Shown here piece after piece: positions 1 through 8,983 of a stretch of DNA of 64,000 nucleotides. The first letter of the stretch is position 1, and each line of letters starts with the position of its first letter. Both the position numbers and the translations under genes were made by a program. The stretch spans positions 2,444,001 to 2,508,000 of the forward strand of contig NZ_CP139247.1 in the NCBI RefSeq assembly GCF_034087045.1, in the 5' to 3' direction. A model generated the notes under the pieces. That model had not been told where the DNA came from, ran no database searches, and saw nothing but the letters and a program-made list of their open reading frames with translations. Source of the stretch: Chitinophaga sancti. Lineage in GTDB: Bacteria > Bacteroidota > Bacteroidia > Chitinophagales > Chitinophagaceae.

Positions 1-2
1 CT

Positions 3-938
3 GACGCTACCAAGGGGAATACGCTGGATGCATCAGGGCAAATGGCGATCATTCTCATTCATACGGATAAGGTGATTGCTGCATCGGAGATCCACTATCT
101 TTATTTCACCAAAGCAGGATCAGTATTATTAGAACCAGATGGTACAGATCATACACTGGGTAATACAGAAGTGACATTGCCAGTTAGTGTTACGCTGGGT
201 GGTACAGCTGGTGGCGCATTCTCCATCAACCTCTCTGCTGCACCCGATACGGCACAGGCGCTTATTGATAATGGTACGTTGCCTGGATCTGTGCTGTTGG
301 CATCAGGAACAGATTATACATTGCCAGCCACGGTGAATTTTCCAGCCAATACCAATGTGGCAAAATTCAATCTCACAGTGAAGACAGCTTCCATCACCAA
401 TAATGTTAACAACAAACCTGTATTGGCGATTCAACTCAGTGATCCTACCCGTCACCTGCTGGACTCTTCCAAAAGTGTCATTGTGTTAGAACTGGATCCT
501 TCCAAACTGATAGAAACTGATATTACCAATCAAAATATCAAATACACAACACAGTACGATAATGGCAATGCCAATGAGAATTCTCCAAAATTGATCGATA
601 ATAATATCAATACAAAGTTCCTGTTAGGTAGTTTCTCTACTGTATGGGCGATGCTGGAATTTGATACACCACAGACCACTGGTGCTTACACCATGACTTC
701 AGCGAACGATGCTCCTGATCGTGATCCTAAAGACTGGACGATAGAAGGTTCCAACAATGGTACAGACTGGGTGGTAGTAGATAAGCGGGTAAATCAGAAC
801 TTTGGCTCCCGGTTCCTGACGGTGAAATACTCCTTCTCCAACCAGGATGCATACAAGTTCTACCGCCTGTATGTAACTGCGACAAATGGTAGTTCTCTCT
901 GGCAACAGGCAGAATGGCGGCTGATAAAACGGCCCTGA
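3..938 (+). CDS. DUF1735-like / F5-8 type C surface protein, 5'-partial
   Basis: The reading frame is open back to the left edge, so the true start and any signal peptide lie outside the window; an internal ATG at 42 is unlikely to be the start. About 311 codons are visible. The first half (to about residue 165) has the beta-sandwich pattern of the DUF1735/BT_3987 family, including a [11 protein letters not shown] strand and an aspartate-rich turn. The last 150 residues ([27 protein letters not shown]) look like an F5/8 type C (discoidin) carbohydrate-binding domain. Such two-domain proteins are usually outer-membrane lipoproteins that bind glycans beside SusC/SusD, or the binding part of a secreted glycosidase. 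Function is inferred from domain type only. A terminator follows directly. Confidence 0.7.
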   Translation, partial: DATKGNTLDASGQMAIILIHTDKVIAASEIHYLYFTKAGSVLLEPDGTDHTLGNTEVTLPVSVTLGGTAGGAFSINLSAAPDTAQALIDNGTLPGSVLLASGTDYTLPATVNFPANTNVAKFNLTVKTASITNNVNNKPVLAIQLSDPTRHLLDSSKSVIVLELDPSKLIETDITNQNIKYTTQYDNGNANENSPKLIDNNINTKFLLGSFSTVWAMLEFDTPQTTGAYTMTSANDAPDRDPKDWTIEGSNNGTDWVVVDKRVNQNFGSRFLTVKYSFSNQDAYKFYRLYVTATNGSSLWQQAEWRLIKRP

Positions 939-944
939 GAAATT

Positions 945-978
945 AAAAAAAGCTTCTGTCTTTGGCAGAAGCTTTTTT
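945..978. terminator. Rho-independent terminator
   Basis: A perfect inverted repeat AAAAAGCTTCTG ... CAGAAGCTTTTT with a 7-base loop is flanked by A and T tracts, so it could work in both directions. It starts 6 bases after the stop of the upstream gene. Its loop holds the TTTG that serves as the -33 element of the next promoter. Confidence 0.85.
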
Positions 979-991
979 CGTCCTATTTTTG
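961..991 (+). promoter_or_regulatory. Bacteroidota-type promoter of the macro-domain gene
   Basis: TTTG at 961-964, a 19-base spacer and TATTTTTG at 984-991 match the known Bacteroidota pattern (-33 TTTG, -7 TAnnTTTG). The -7 box ends only 5 bases before the ATG at 997, so the transcript should start at or next to the start codon (leaderless). The -33 element lies in the loop of the upstream terminator. Confidence 0.65.
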
Positions 992-996
992 ACCCA

Positions 997-1503
997 ATGA
1001 AACTCGAACTCATTCAGGGAGATATCACTAAAATTGAAGCAGATGCAATCGTAAATGCCGCCAATACTTCCCTTATGGGAGGTGGAGGTGTAGACGGCGC
1101 TATTCATCGCGCCGGCGGCACTGCCATACTCGAAGACTGCCGGAAGATCATTGCCCGCCAGGGCAAATGTGCTACCGGACAGGCGGTGACGACCACAGCC
1201 GGAAATCTGCCAGCCAAATATGTTATCCACACAGTAGGGCCTGTATGGAATGGCAAACCGAAAGAAGAAGAATTACTGGCCAATGCTTATCGCAATAGTT
1301 TGGAACAGGCTGTGGCACACGATGTGAAAACCATCGCGTTTCCTAATATCAGCACAGGTATTTACCACTTTCCAAAAGATAAAGCAGCACAAATAGCTAT
1401 CACTACAGTAAGAGAATTTTCCGCAAAAAATAGTACAATCGAAAAGGTAATCTTTGTATGTTTCGACCGGGAAAATTACGACCTGTATAAATCCCTATTA
1501 TAA
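997..1503 (+). CDS. Macro-domain protein (ADP-ribose / O-acetyl-ADP-ribose hydrolase type)
   Basis: A stand-alone macro domain of 168 residues, the full usual length for the YmdB/MacroD-like group. It shows GDIT at 8-11, the ligand-binding [18 protein letters not shown] at 20-37 and the phosphate loop STGIY at about 119-123. The family binds ADP-ribose and removes acetyl groups from O-acetyl-ADP-ribose or ADP-ribose from proteins; it is cytoplasmic and no signal peptide is present. The start is fixed by the promoter 5 bases upstream. It is probably co-transcribed with the lipoprotein gene 8 bases downstream, with which no functional link is evident. The exact substrate cannot be told from sequence. 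Confidence 0.9.
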   Translation: MKLELIQGDITKIEADAIVNAANTSLMGGGGVDGAIHRAGGTAILEDCRKIIARQGKCATGQAVTTTAGNLPAKYVIHTVGPVWNGKPKEEELLANAYRNSLEQAVAHDVKTIAFPNISTGIYHFPKDKAAQIAITTVREFSAKNSTIEKVIFVCFDRENYDLYKSLL

Positions 1504-1511
1504 TAAAATCT

Positions 1512-2273
1512 ATGAGAAGAATCAGCATCCTAATGGCCCTTGCAATAGCAGGATGTCATCAGGAAAACAAGACATCACAACGAGAAGACACAGCCACAGC
1601 AACCAGCACAACTACATCCGGCTCAGCGACTTCGCCAGCCGTATTCGAAGGGGAAAAAGTACAGGAAGGGGTAAAGGTACTGTTCGATACAGTGATCGCT
1701 ACCAAACAAACGGATGCCTTTATCAGGGCTAAGTATCCTTACAATACACCCGGCATTCCTTTCACACACAAAGATGAAGACATCACCGGTGATAGTACGA
1801 CCACCCGTGTTTCAGTTTTCCACATTCCGGGGTATGATATTACCTACAAGTTCGAATTCAAAGAAGAGTTTGAAGGTGGTAGCAGCACCATTATGGTCAA
1901 TAAAAAGCAGATCACCCGCATCATCGACGAAAGTGGCAGCACTGTAAATGATTGCGGATATTTCAGCTGGGGTGGATCACCAATGGAGACCTGCACCATC
2001 AATGGTCAGCAATATGTGATACTCTCCGGTACCAACGAATGGGCTTCCGGTATGTTCACCAATCTTGTGTATGGTATTCTTGTACCACTGGCGGAGAATA
2101 ACACCACTGCTTATCTTGTATCAAGCTATGGCCAGTTGTCCTTCTATCCAAAAGGAGAGGCCGGTAGTACGAAGCTGACCTTTTTACAAGGTGGCCGCCT
2201 GGAAGAAGATGAGGAAGAAGACGAATTAGACAGCTTACGTATACAAATCGCACAGCTTGACATCCGTCAATAA
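1512..2273 (+). CDS. Unrecognised lipoprotein
   Basis: A 253-residue protein with a short hydrophobic leader ending in LAIAGC, a good lipobox with Cys at 15, followed by a Ser/Thr-rich stretch (about 20-45) typical of a flexible tether. The rest (VFEGEKVQEGVKVLFDTV, DEDITGDSTTTRVSVFHIPG, WGGSPMETC) looks like a compact mixed alpha/beta domain, and the C-terminus is acidic (EEDEEEDELD). I do not recognise a family. It starts 8 bases after the macro-domain gene and has no promoter of its own that I can see, so it is probably in the same transcript. Likely anchored in a membrane facing the periplasm. Confidence 0.65.
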   Translation: MRRISILMALAIAGCHQENKTSQREDTATATSTTTSGSATSPAVFEGEKVQEGVKVLFDTVIATKQTDAFIRAKYPYNTPGIPFTHKDEDITGDSTTTRVSVFHIPGYDITYKFEFKEEFEGGSSTIMVNKKQITRIIDESGSTVNDCGYFSWGGSPMETCTINGQQYVILSGTNEWASGMFTNLVYGILVPLAENNTTAYLVSSYGQLSFYPKGEAGSTKLTFLQGGRLEEDEEEDELDSLRIQIAQLDIRQ

Positions 2274-2280
2274 AAACAGT

Positions 2281-2316
2281 AACTTTCTCATACAAATATT
2301 TATGTATGAGAAAGTT
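2281..2316 (+). promoter_or_regulatory. 13-bp perfect hairpin enclosing a start codon
   Basis: AACTTTCTCATAC (2281-2293) and GTATGAGAAAGTT (2304-2316) are perfect complements around a 10-base AT loop. The second arm contains the ATG (2306) and next codons of the GH172-type gene, so in mRNA the start site would be paired. It has no T tract, so it is not a classic terminator. Confidence 0.6.
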
Positions 2317-3439
2317 CCCGTTATTATTGCTCTTAGTAGTAGTTTTTAGCCTACAGGTCTCTTCACAAGGTCTTGACAATCTATACCGCCTTTCCAATGC
2401 CAAAACACGTAGTATCAGTCCTGAAAACCTGACAGGCGAGAAAGGTAAAGGAGGTATGGCATCGCCCTCCAAAAATGCACCCCCTAACACAGCCAATGCA
2501 TCTGATGCTGCCCGCGATCTGGGTCAGGGCTGGAAAGTAAATCCCTTCATCATCATCAAACCCGGTCAGACATTTACACTGGCAGAAATCAGTGGTTCCG
2601 GTGCTATACAACATATCTGGATGACACCAACGGGTGTATGGCGCTACAGTATTCTGCGCATTTACTGGGACGATGAAAAATCGCCTTCCGTTGAATGCCC
2701 GGTAGGCGATTTCTTTGGTATGGCCTGGAATGAGTATGCACCATTAACTTCATTGCCCATCTGTGTAAATCCTGGCAGTGCTTTCAATAGTTACTGGCAG
2801 ATGCCGTTCAGAAAGAAATGCCGCATCACCATGGAAAATATCAATACAGAGCAAATGACACTGTATTATCAGGTAGATTATGAACTGAGAGATGTTCCAT
2901 CAGATGAAGGGTATTTCCATGCACAATTTCGCCGTGCAAATCCTGATACTACCGGAGATTATGTACTGGTAGATAATATACAGGGTAAGGGGCAATATGT
3001 AGGTACTTTCTTCGCGATTGGTGTGAATAACAATGGTTGGTGGGGAGAAGGTGAAATCAAGTTTTTCATGGATGGCGACAAACAATTCCCGACTATCTGT
3101 GGCACAGGTACAGAAGATTATTTCTGTGGTTCTTACAACTTTGACAGGAATGGTAAATACGTACCTTTCTGCACACCTTATAGTGGCCTGCACCAGGTGA
3201 TCCGTCCGGACGGTGATTATCATACCCGTCAGCGATTTGGGATGTATCGCTGGCATATAGCAGATCCTGTCAGATTTGATAAAGATCTGCGTGTCACAAT
3301 ACAGGATCTGGGTTGGCGGAGTGGTGGCCGGTATTTAAAACAGCAGTCTGATATATCTTCGGTTGTATACTGGTATCAGACAGAGCCTCATCAACCCTTC
3401 CCCACATTGCCATCAAAAGATGCACTGGAAGTGAATTGA
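2306..3439 (+). CDS. DUF2961 family glycoside hydrolase (GH172 type)
   Basis: A 377-residue secreted protein with a clear signal peptide (MRKFPLLLLLVVVFSLQVSSQ). The body matches DUF2961: GSGAIQHIWMTP near residue 95, YWDDEKSPSVECPVGDFFG near 120, and the conserved GTGTEDYFCGSYNF around 266-279 with a candidate catalytic Glu at 270. Characterised members, now GH172, act on difructofuranose or D-arabinofuranose linkages. The length covers the double jelly-roll of the family. It is 32 bases after the lipoprotein gene. Its start codon lies inside a perfect hairpin stem, and another ATG (2302) in a different frame overlaps the start and reads only 15 codons. The substrate is not predictable. Confidence 0.85.
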   Translation: MRKFPLLLLLVVVFSLQVSSQGLDNLYRLSNAKTRSISPENLTGEKGKGGMASPSKNAPPNTANASDAARDLGQGWKVNPFIIIKPGQTFTLAEISGSGAIQHIWMTPTGVWRYSILRIYWDDEKSPSVECPVGDFFGMAWNEYAPLTSLPICVNPGSAFNSYWQMPFRKKCRITMENINTEQMTLYYQVDYELRDVPSDEGYFHAQFRRANPDTTGDYVLVDNIQGKGQYVGTFFAIGVNNNGWWGEGEIKFFMDGDKQFPTICGTGTEDYFCGSYNFDRNGKYVPFCTPYSGLHQVIRPDGDYHTRQRFGMYRWHIADPVRFDKDLRVTIQDLGWRSGGRYLKQQSDISSVVYWYQTEPHQPFPTLPSKDALEVN

Positions 3440-3634
3440 GCGGCACGGGTAAAATATGGCTATCATCAGTCATTATCATTGAATCCTTATAATCCTCTTT
3501 ATAATATTTTTATTTCCTGACGACAATGTAGCAAGCAACCCAATAAAAATCATATGAAATAATAAATGTGTTTTCCGTGTAACTGACGGACAGGAGAAGT
3601 ACTGCCATTTATCAAAGACCAAAATTTAATCGCC

Positions 3635-6600
3635 ATGAGGGGACTCATTAAATCTGCGCCACTACTATTGTGGCTGCTAGGCTATTTATGCCTGTTGTCC
3701 AATGCACAAAACCCTGTCTTAGTAAAGGGGGTAATAAAAGATGATACCGGCACACCACTGATTGGAGCCAGTGTACAGGAAAAAGGCCTGCCGGCAAACG
3801 GTGCGCAAACAAATGTTGATGGCCACTTTCAGCTCACCCTGAAAGGTAATTCAAATACCCTGCTGGTTACATTTGTAGGGTACAAAAAAGAAGAAGTAAA
3901 AGTAGGAAAAGGTGACCTCAGCATTGTACTGAAACGCGAAAGCCAGTCAATGAATGATGTGGTAATCATCGGCTACCAGAGCGTGAAAAGACGAAACGTT
4001 ACGGCTGCCGTATCCTCCATTTCCGGGAAGGAAATTCAGGATATTCCTGAAGCCAGTTTTGACCAGATGCTGCAGGGCAGACTAGCGGGTGTAAGCGTCT
4101 TATCAAGTACAGGTGAGATAGGGCAACGACCTGCCATCGTGATACGTGGCGCCACTAATGTGGATTACGGCAATGCGAATGGGGGCAACACCGGACCGCT
4201 GTATGTAATAGATGGTGTGATCTTCGATGTCAACACCATTGGTAGTTCTTACTCAGGTACCAACCCACTGAGCATGATCAATCCCAACGACATCGAATCT
4301 ATCGACGTTTTGAAAGATGCTTCTGCTTCTGCTATCTATGGCGCCCGTGGGGGAAATGGCGTTATTATCGTGAAAACGAAACGCGCTAAGATGGGTAAGC
4401 CACAGGTGAATATAGGCGGTTATGTGGGCATGACTACCCGCCCTTCATTTAGAGAAGTAACGACCGGCGCCGCAGAGAGACGATTGAAAATGCAGTTGCT
4501 CAATGATAACCTGAGTTATCTGCTCACACAACAGAATACAATTCCCGTTCAATTGACAGATAGCCTGAATGTGGCTTTCAATAATGATGTAGACTGGCAG
4601 GGATTACTGATCCGTGATAATGCAATTGTGAATAGCGAAGATGTTTCAGTAGCCGGCTATTTAGGCTCTTCCAATTATCGCCTGTCCCTGAACCATTATA
4701 ATGAACAGGGCATGCTCAAAGGTTTTTCAATAGACAGGATGGCCCCTTCTTTCAATATATCCACCAATCCCCTGAAGAATTTAGGGATCACTGCAAACAT
4801 CCTTCTGAGCTCTGAACGCCGTAAGCATGGCACTGGCGGACAGGCTGGCCAGCTATTTAGCTCGTGGAACCTGCCTACCTCTTTTGCTCACCTTACAGAT
4901 GAACAATATGCATTGTATACAGGACAGGTTAATCCGTATGATGATAACCGGATCTTTAGTTTCAATGGATCCATTGGTCTGACGGATACGATTGTGCGCA
5001 ACCTGGTACTGCATAGCACATATGCTGCGAATAACTTTATGGATAAATGGGATTATTTTTCACCTGCTACGCTGAATGGATTACAGAATACTGCTTATTC
5101 CATTTACAGTAATAATCCTTCGTGGTCATTTGAAAATTACCTGGATTACGATCTGCATGTCAGGGACCATCATTTCAATGTAGTAGCAGGGGCTTCCGCA
5201 TATGATTTCAAAAATTATTACAGCTATGCATCGGCTGCTGGTATAAATGTAACAGGTATTACTACCCTACAGACGGTGCCGGCAGGTACCAGCCTCTATG
5301 TGTCGACTACGAACCAGGAAAAGACAACTGTGTCTTACTACGGCCGTTTGTCTTATGATTATAAGAATCGTTACATCATTTCTGGTACGGTTCGTCGTGA
5401 TGCCAGTTCTATTTATAGTCCGCAGTATCGCTGGGGTACTTTCCCATCTGTATCAGCAGGCTGGATCGCATCGGATGAACCATTCTTTGAGCCTGTTAAA
5501 AAAGTGGTGAGTTTTCTCAAATTCAGAGCCAGCTGGGGTATTACGGGAAATGATCCGGGTAGCTTTTATGCCAAGTACCAGGCACTATCTACCAATGCTT
5601 CTTACGTAGGTGGTACAACCGGTGTATTGTACAACTATGGAGCTTATACTACAGTAGGCGGCATTCCTTCTACCTACAATGGTACTACGGTCATATCACC
5701 TTATGGAAATACCGGCAATTACCTGAACAATGGAGTAAGTGCCAGTACCAGCGTAAGATGGGAAAAATATATTCAGCCTGATCTGGGTATAGATATCACG
5801 CTCTTAAATAACAGGATCAATCTGACCATGGACTGGTACCGCAAGGATGCGAAAGATAAATATTTCTACAACATCCCGGCACAGGCCACTACAGGTTATC
5901 AGTACTATTCCGGCAACTTTGTGGATGTGCGCAATGAAGGATTGGAAATAGGCATTAACACGAATAATCTTTCTCCCAGGTCAGCCTTCCAGTGGAGTAC
6001 CAGTTTTAATATTTCCTTCAATAAAAACTATGTAACAAAGCTGCCTAACAACAACCGTGATTTCATGTTCGGCGAAACCTGGTTCCAGCAAACATTCACA
6101 GTGGGAGAACCTTTGTTCAATTACAAAGTATATAAGATAGACGGTTCCTTCGCCAACGATGCCAGTGTGCCTACCGATCCGATTACGGGCAGGAAACTCA
6201 CTTATATGGGTACGACCCTGCATGGCGGCGATCCCCGCTATATCGACATGAATGGGGACTACAACATCGATTATGATGATAAGGTCATAGCAGGAAATCC
6301 GATGCCGAAGATAACCGGTGGATTTGGGAATACATTTACATACAAAGGTCTTAGTTTAAATATTTTCTGTTCCTTCCTCACTGGCAGAAAGATCTTCAAT
6401 GGTTATCTCTCCGATGCATTGAATGGTAGTAAACTGTATCAATATTCCTGGGGCAGTAATGCCGGACCGGCAGCATTAACATCGCTATTGAATCAGTTCT
6501 GGATGCATGAAGGTGATCAGACAAAATATCCTACACTAGTAACCAATGTGAATAACGACCGGTATAATATTGCCAGTTCTTACTTCGTGGAAGATGGTAG

Positions 6601-6829
6601 TTTCCTGAAAATAAAGCAGGCTACGCTGAGTTATACCTTACCCCAATCAATCATTAAGCATATTAAAGTCAGAGGATTGAGTGTATATGGTATGGGTGAA
6701 AACCTGGTGACCTTCAAGAAAGCTGCCACCATACCAGATCCTGAGCTGGTAGATCCGACCACCGGCTCATCTAATATCGCTTATCCATCAGCGCTCAAAT
6801 TTACCTTGGGTGTACGTGTTGAACTTTAA
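3635..6829 (+). CDS. SusC-type TonB-dependent outer membrane transporter
   Basis: 1064 residues with a signal peptide ending near LLSNAQ, a carboxypeptidase-regulatory-like beta-sandwich (about 27-108), a TonB-box-like NDVVIIGYQ, a plug domain with PLYVIDGVIF and DIESIDVLKDASASAIYGARG, and a C-terminal 22-strand-type barrel ending in aromatic FTLGVRVEL. It should import oligosaccharides through the outer membrane with the SusD-like partner 11 bases downstream. The stop of the previous gene is 195 bases upstream; I found no convincing promoter there. Downstream fasciclin-like and DUF5007-like lipoproteins complete the locus. No enzymes lie in this operon, so the ligand is unknown. Confidence 0.95.
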   Translation: MRGLIKSAPLLLWLLGYLCLLSNAQNPVLVKGVIKDDTGTPLIGASVQEKGLPANGAQTNVDGHFQLTLKGNSNTLLVTFVGYKKEEVKVGKGDLSIVLKRESQSMNDVVIIGYQSVKRRNVTAAVSSISGKEIQDIPEASFDQMLQGRLAGVSVLSSTGEIGQRPAIVIRGATNVDYGNANGGNTGPLYVIDGVIFDVNTIGSSYSGTNPLSMINPNDIESIDVLKDASASAIYGARGGNGVIIVKTKRAKMGKPQVNIGGYVGMTTRPSFREVTTGAAERRLKMQLLNDNLSYLLTQQNTIPVQLTDSLNVAFNNDVDWQGLLIRDNAIVNSEDVSVAGYLGSSNYRLSLNHYNEQGMLKGFSIDRMAPSFNISTNPLKNLGITANILLSSERRKHGTGGQAGQLFSSWNLPTSFAHLTDEQYALYTGQVNPYDDNRIFSFNGSIGLTDTIVRNLVLHSTYAANNFMDKWDYFSPATLNGLQNTAYSIYSNNPSWSFENYLDYDLHVRDHHFNVVAGASAYDFKNYYSYASAAGINVTGITTLQTVPAGTSLYVSTTNQEKTTVSYYGRLSYDYKNRYIISGTVRRDASSIYSPQYRWGTFPSVSAGWIASDEPFFEPVKKVVSFLKFRASWGITGNDPGSFYAKYQALSTNASYVGGTTGVLYNYGAYTTVGGIPSTYNGTTVISPYGNTGNYLNNGVSASTSVRWEKYIQPDLGIDITLLNNRINLTMDWYRKDAKDKYFYNIPAQATTGYQYYSGNFVDVRNEGLEIGINTNNLSPRSAFQWSTSFNISFNKNYVTKLPNNNRDFMFGETWFQQTFTVGEPLFNYKVYKIDGSFANDASVPTDPITGRKLTYMGTTLHGGDPRYIDMNGDYNIDYDDKVIAGNPMPKITGGFGNTFTYKGLSLNIFCSFLTGRKIFNGYLSDALNGSKLYQYSWGSNAGPAALTSLLNQFWMHEGDQTKYPTLVTNVNNDRYNIASSYFVEDGSFLKIKQATLSYTLPQSIIKHIKVRGLSVYGMGENLVTFKKAATIPDPELVDPTTGSSNIAYPSALKFTLGVRVEL

Positions 6830-6840
6830 ACAGCCAATAC

Positions 6841-8322
6841 ATGAAACTTACATATATCTTAACCGCCCTGATCCTGTGTAGCGCCTGTAATAAATTCCTG
6901 GACAAGGATCCACTGAGTATAGCTACGGACCAAACTACCTGGAAGTCAGAGGCCGATGCAAATGCCTCCGTCGCTGCCTGCTATTCCTTATTGCGCACAG
7001 CTTTTAATGCTTCTATACAATTTTATGTATATGGCGATCTGCCTACAGATGAATTCACGCCTGATTTTGTATATGGCGGCGATGGCAGTGCTTATATGAA
7101 TGCTGCCAAAGTGAACTGGGGCGTGAGTGTGCCTGTAGCCAATACATACGATGTACGCCTGAAGTTACGGGTGTATACTAATTTTTATTCTGCTATAGCC
7201 CAGAGCAACCGTTGTCTGCACTTTATCAGGACAATGCCGGAGTCTGCATTTACAGGTAGCAGTCGTAACAAATACCTGGGAGAAGCTTATTTCACAAGGG
7301 CATTCACCTACTTTTATATGGCGCGTGTATGGGGCGATATACCATTGGATACGACTTTCTATGCCGATAATTCTGCGGCGCCACAATTGGCCAGAACACC
7401 ACAGGCCGAAGTATTAACACAATGTATAGCAGATCTGGATCTGGCCAGACAATACCTGGATTGGAAAGATGCTTCCAGTACAGATAGAGTGGTGCGTGGA
7501 GACAAAGGTGCCGTATTCGCACTGTTAGCACATCTCTATGCCTGGAAAGGTGATTATGATAAATGTAATGCTGCCTGCGATAGCCTCATTGCTTCAGGTA
7601 CTTATTCTTTATTGTCTGCGGCTTCTTACATGAATTTATACAAAGGGCAGTCAGACGAAAGTATCTTTGAAATCTCCAATAACAGTACTTCAGAATCTTT
7701 GCTGACATCATCCAGTATTACAGGTTACACTGTCTGTGCACCTTATTTGCAAGGGATCACACTACCACAATGGCAGTTTAACAATGCGACAATAGCAGGA
7801 TTGTATTATGATGAAGGTGACACCCGGTATAAGCAGGCTTTTACCATTGTTTCGAGTGGCTCCGCAGATTTCTACAGTTGTATCAAATATGCACAGGTAG
7901 CATATGTCAATAATAACACATCTTATTCCATCGCTAAAAATAATCTCCTCATCTTCCGCCTGGCAGATATTAAACTCCTCAAAGCAGAAGCGTTGGCGGC
8001 CAAAGTCGCACCTGACGAAGCAGGGGCGCTCGCACAGGTGAACGAGATCAGAACAAGAGCAGGTATACCTGCCTATGGTAGCATCACTGGTGCTGCATTG
8101 CAGGACTCTATCGTAGCTGAACGGGGACGTGAACTGTTCCTGGAAGGGGCCCGCTTTTATGACTTTGTAAGGTTAGCCAGAAATACAGGACATATCAAAT
8201 TCTCTTACATCAATGCCACAGAATTTGCGCAGGGTAAGTATTACTGGCCGCTGGAACCATCCCTGTTCCTGCTGAACAATAAGTTGACACAAACACCTTA
8301 CTGGCAGGGAAAAATTCAATAA
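6841..8322 (+). CDS. SusD-type glycan-binding lipoprotein
   Basis: 493 residues; the signal ends in LILCSAC (lipobox Cys at 16) followed by NKFLDKDP, the standard SusD/RagB opening. Internal TPR-like helices (YLGEAYFTRAFTYFYMARVWGDIPL near 140) and the C-terminal block (LADIKLLKAEAL, ERGRELFLEGARFYDFVRLAR, YYWPLEPSLF) are diagnostic. It forms the surface lid of the SusC pore encoded just upstream and captures substrate for it. 18 bases separate it from the fasciclin-like gene, so all four genes are probably one transcript. Confidence 0.95.
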   Translation: MKLTYILTALILCSACNKFLDKDPLSIATDQTTWKSEADANASVAACYSLLRTAFNASIQFYVYGDLPTDEFTPDFVYGGDGSAYMNAAKVNWGVSVPVANTYDVRLKLRVYTNFYSAIAQSNRCLHFIRTMPESAFTGSSRNKYLGEAYFTRAFTYFYMARVWGDIPLDTTFYADNSAAPQLARTPQAEVLTQCIADLDLARQYLDWKDASSTDRVVRGDKGAVFALLAHLYAWKGDYDKCNAACDSLIASGTYSLLSAASYMNLYKGQSDESIFEISNNSTSESLLTSSSITGYTVCAPYLQGITLPQWQFNNATIAGLYYDEGDTRYKQAFTIVSSGSADFYSCIKYAQVAYVNNNTSYSIAKNNLLIFRLADIKLLKAEALAAKVAPDEAGALAQVNEIRTRAGIPAYGSITGAALQDSIVAERGRELFLEGARFYDFVRLARNTGHIKFSYINATEFAQGKYYWPLEPSLFLLNNKLTQTPYWQGKIQ

Positions 8323-8340
8323 CCACAAAAACAGCAACAC

Positions 8341-8982
8341 ATGAAATCATTATATATCACCTGTTGTATCTGCATATTGTTGGCCAGCGCCTGCAAGAAA
8401 GATAGCTACCTTACAGATGGCGGTGTACACAATGCAAACACCGGGTTATCCACATACGAGTATCTGGCACAGCATTCTGCTCATTATTTCGATACCACTA
8501 TTTTACTCATCGATCACTTTGGTCTCAGGGATTCTGTGAATAAAGCAGGTACATTCTTCGCCTTTACTGATTACTCCATCAACCTGCTCATGAACAAAGA
8601 AGGCTATGCCAGCCTGGAGGACCTGTATAACAATACCACCGCTAAGATCATTACCCAATACCTGTTTACAGACAGTATCAGTTTGTACAATACGACGGCC
8701 AATGTGCAACAGGAACAAAACTGGGCGGGCGAAATTGCTCCCTGTGGTGTGAAGAAGCTGCTGGGTACCTATACGGTATATCTGACTAATAGCAGTGCCA
8801 CCTATTCTTATTACTACCTGCAATATGTGAAAATAAATGGTGTACTGGATGGCTCAACCAACGCGCCGGAAGATGATCCGACAGATCTGGCTATCAGCTG
8901 CCAGACAACAGGCATCAAGACATCGACAGGTACTACACTGCATGTACTGGTAAATAATGCAACCATCAATAATATTCAGTAA
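8341..8982 (+). CDS. Fasciclin-like lipoprotein of a SusCD locus
   Basis: 213 residues with a lipoprotein signal (ILLASAC, Cys at 18). The body has the beta-alpha pattern of a fasciclin (FAS1) fold: TFFAFTDYSINLLM resembles the FAS1 'F-AP-D-AF' strand, followed by AKIITQYLFTDSI and the closing GTTLHVLVNNATI. FAS1-type lipoproteins occur regularly behind SusCD pairs in this group and probably take part in surface adhesion or substrate handling; no reaction is known. The stop is followed after 1 base by the next start, so the two are translationally coupled. Confidence 0.7.
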   Translation: MKSLYITCCICILLASACKKDSYLTDGGVHNANTGLSTYEYLAQHSAHYFDTTILLIDHFGLRDSVNKAGTFFAFTDYSINLLMNKEGYASLEDLYNNTTAKIITQYLFTDSISLYNTTANVQQEQNWAGEIAPCGVKKLLGTYTVYLTNSSATYSYYYLQYVKINGVLDGSTNAPEDDPTDLAISCQTTGIKTSTGTTLHVLVNNATINNIQ

Positions 8983-8983
8983 G

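Noticed and set aside
8957..8983. Earlier ATG for the DUF5007-like lipoprotein
   Set aside because: It overlaps the fasciclin-like gene and places nine residues before a perfect lipoprotein signal starting at 8984.
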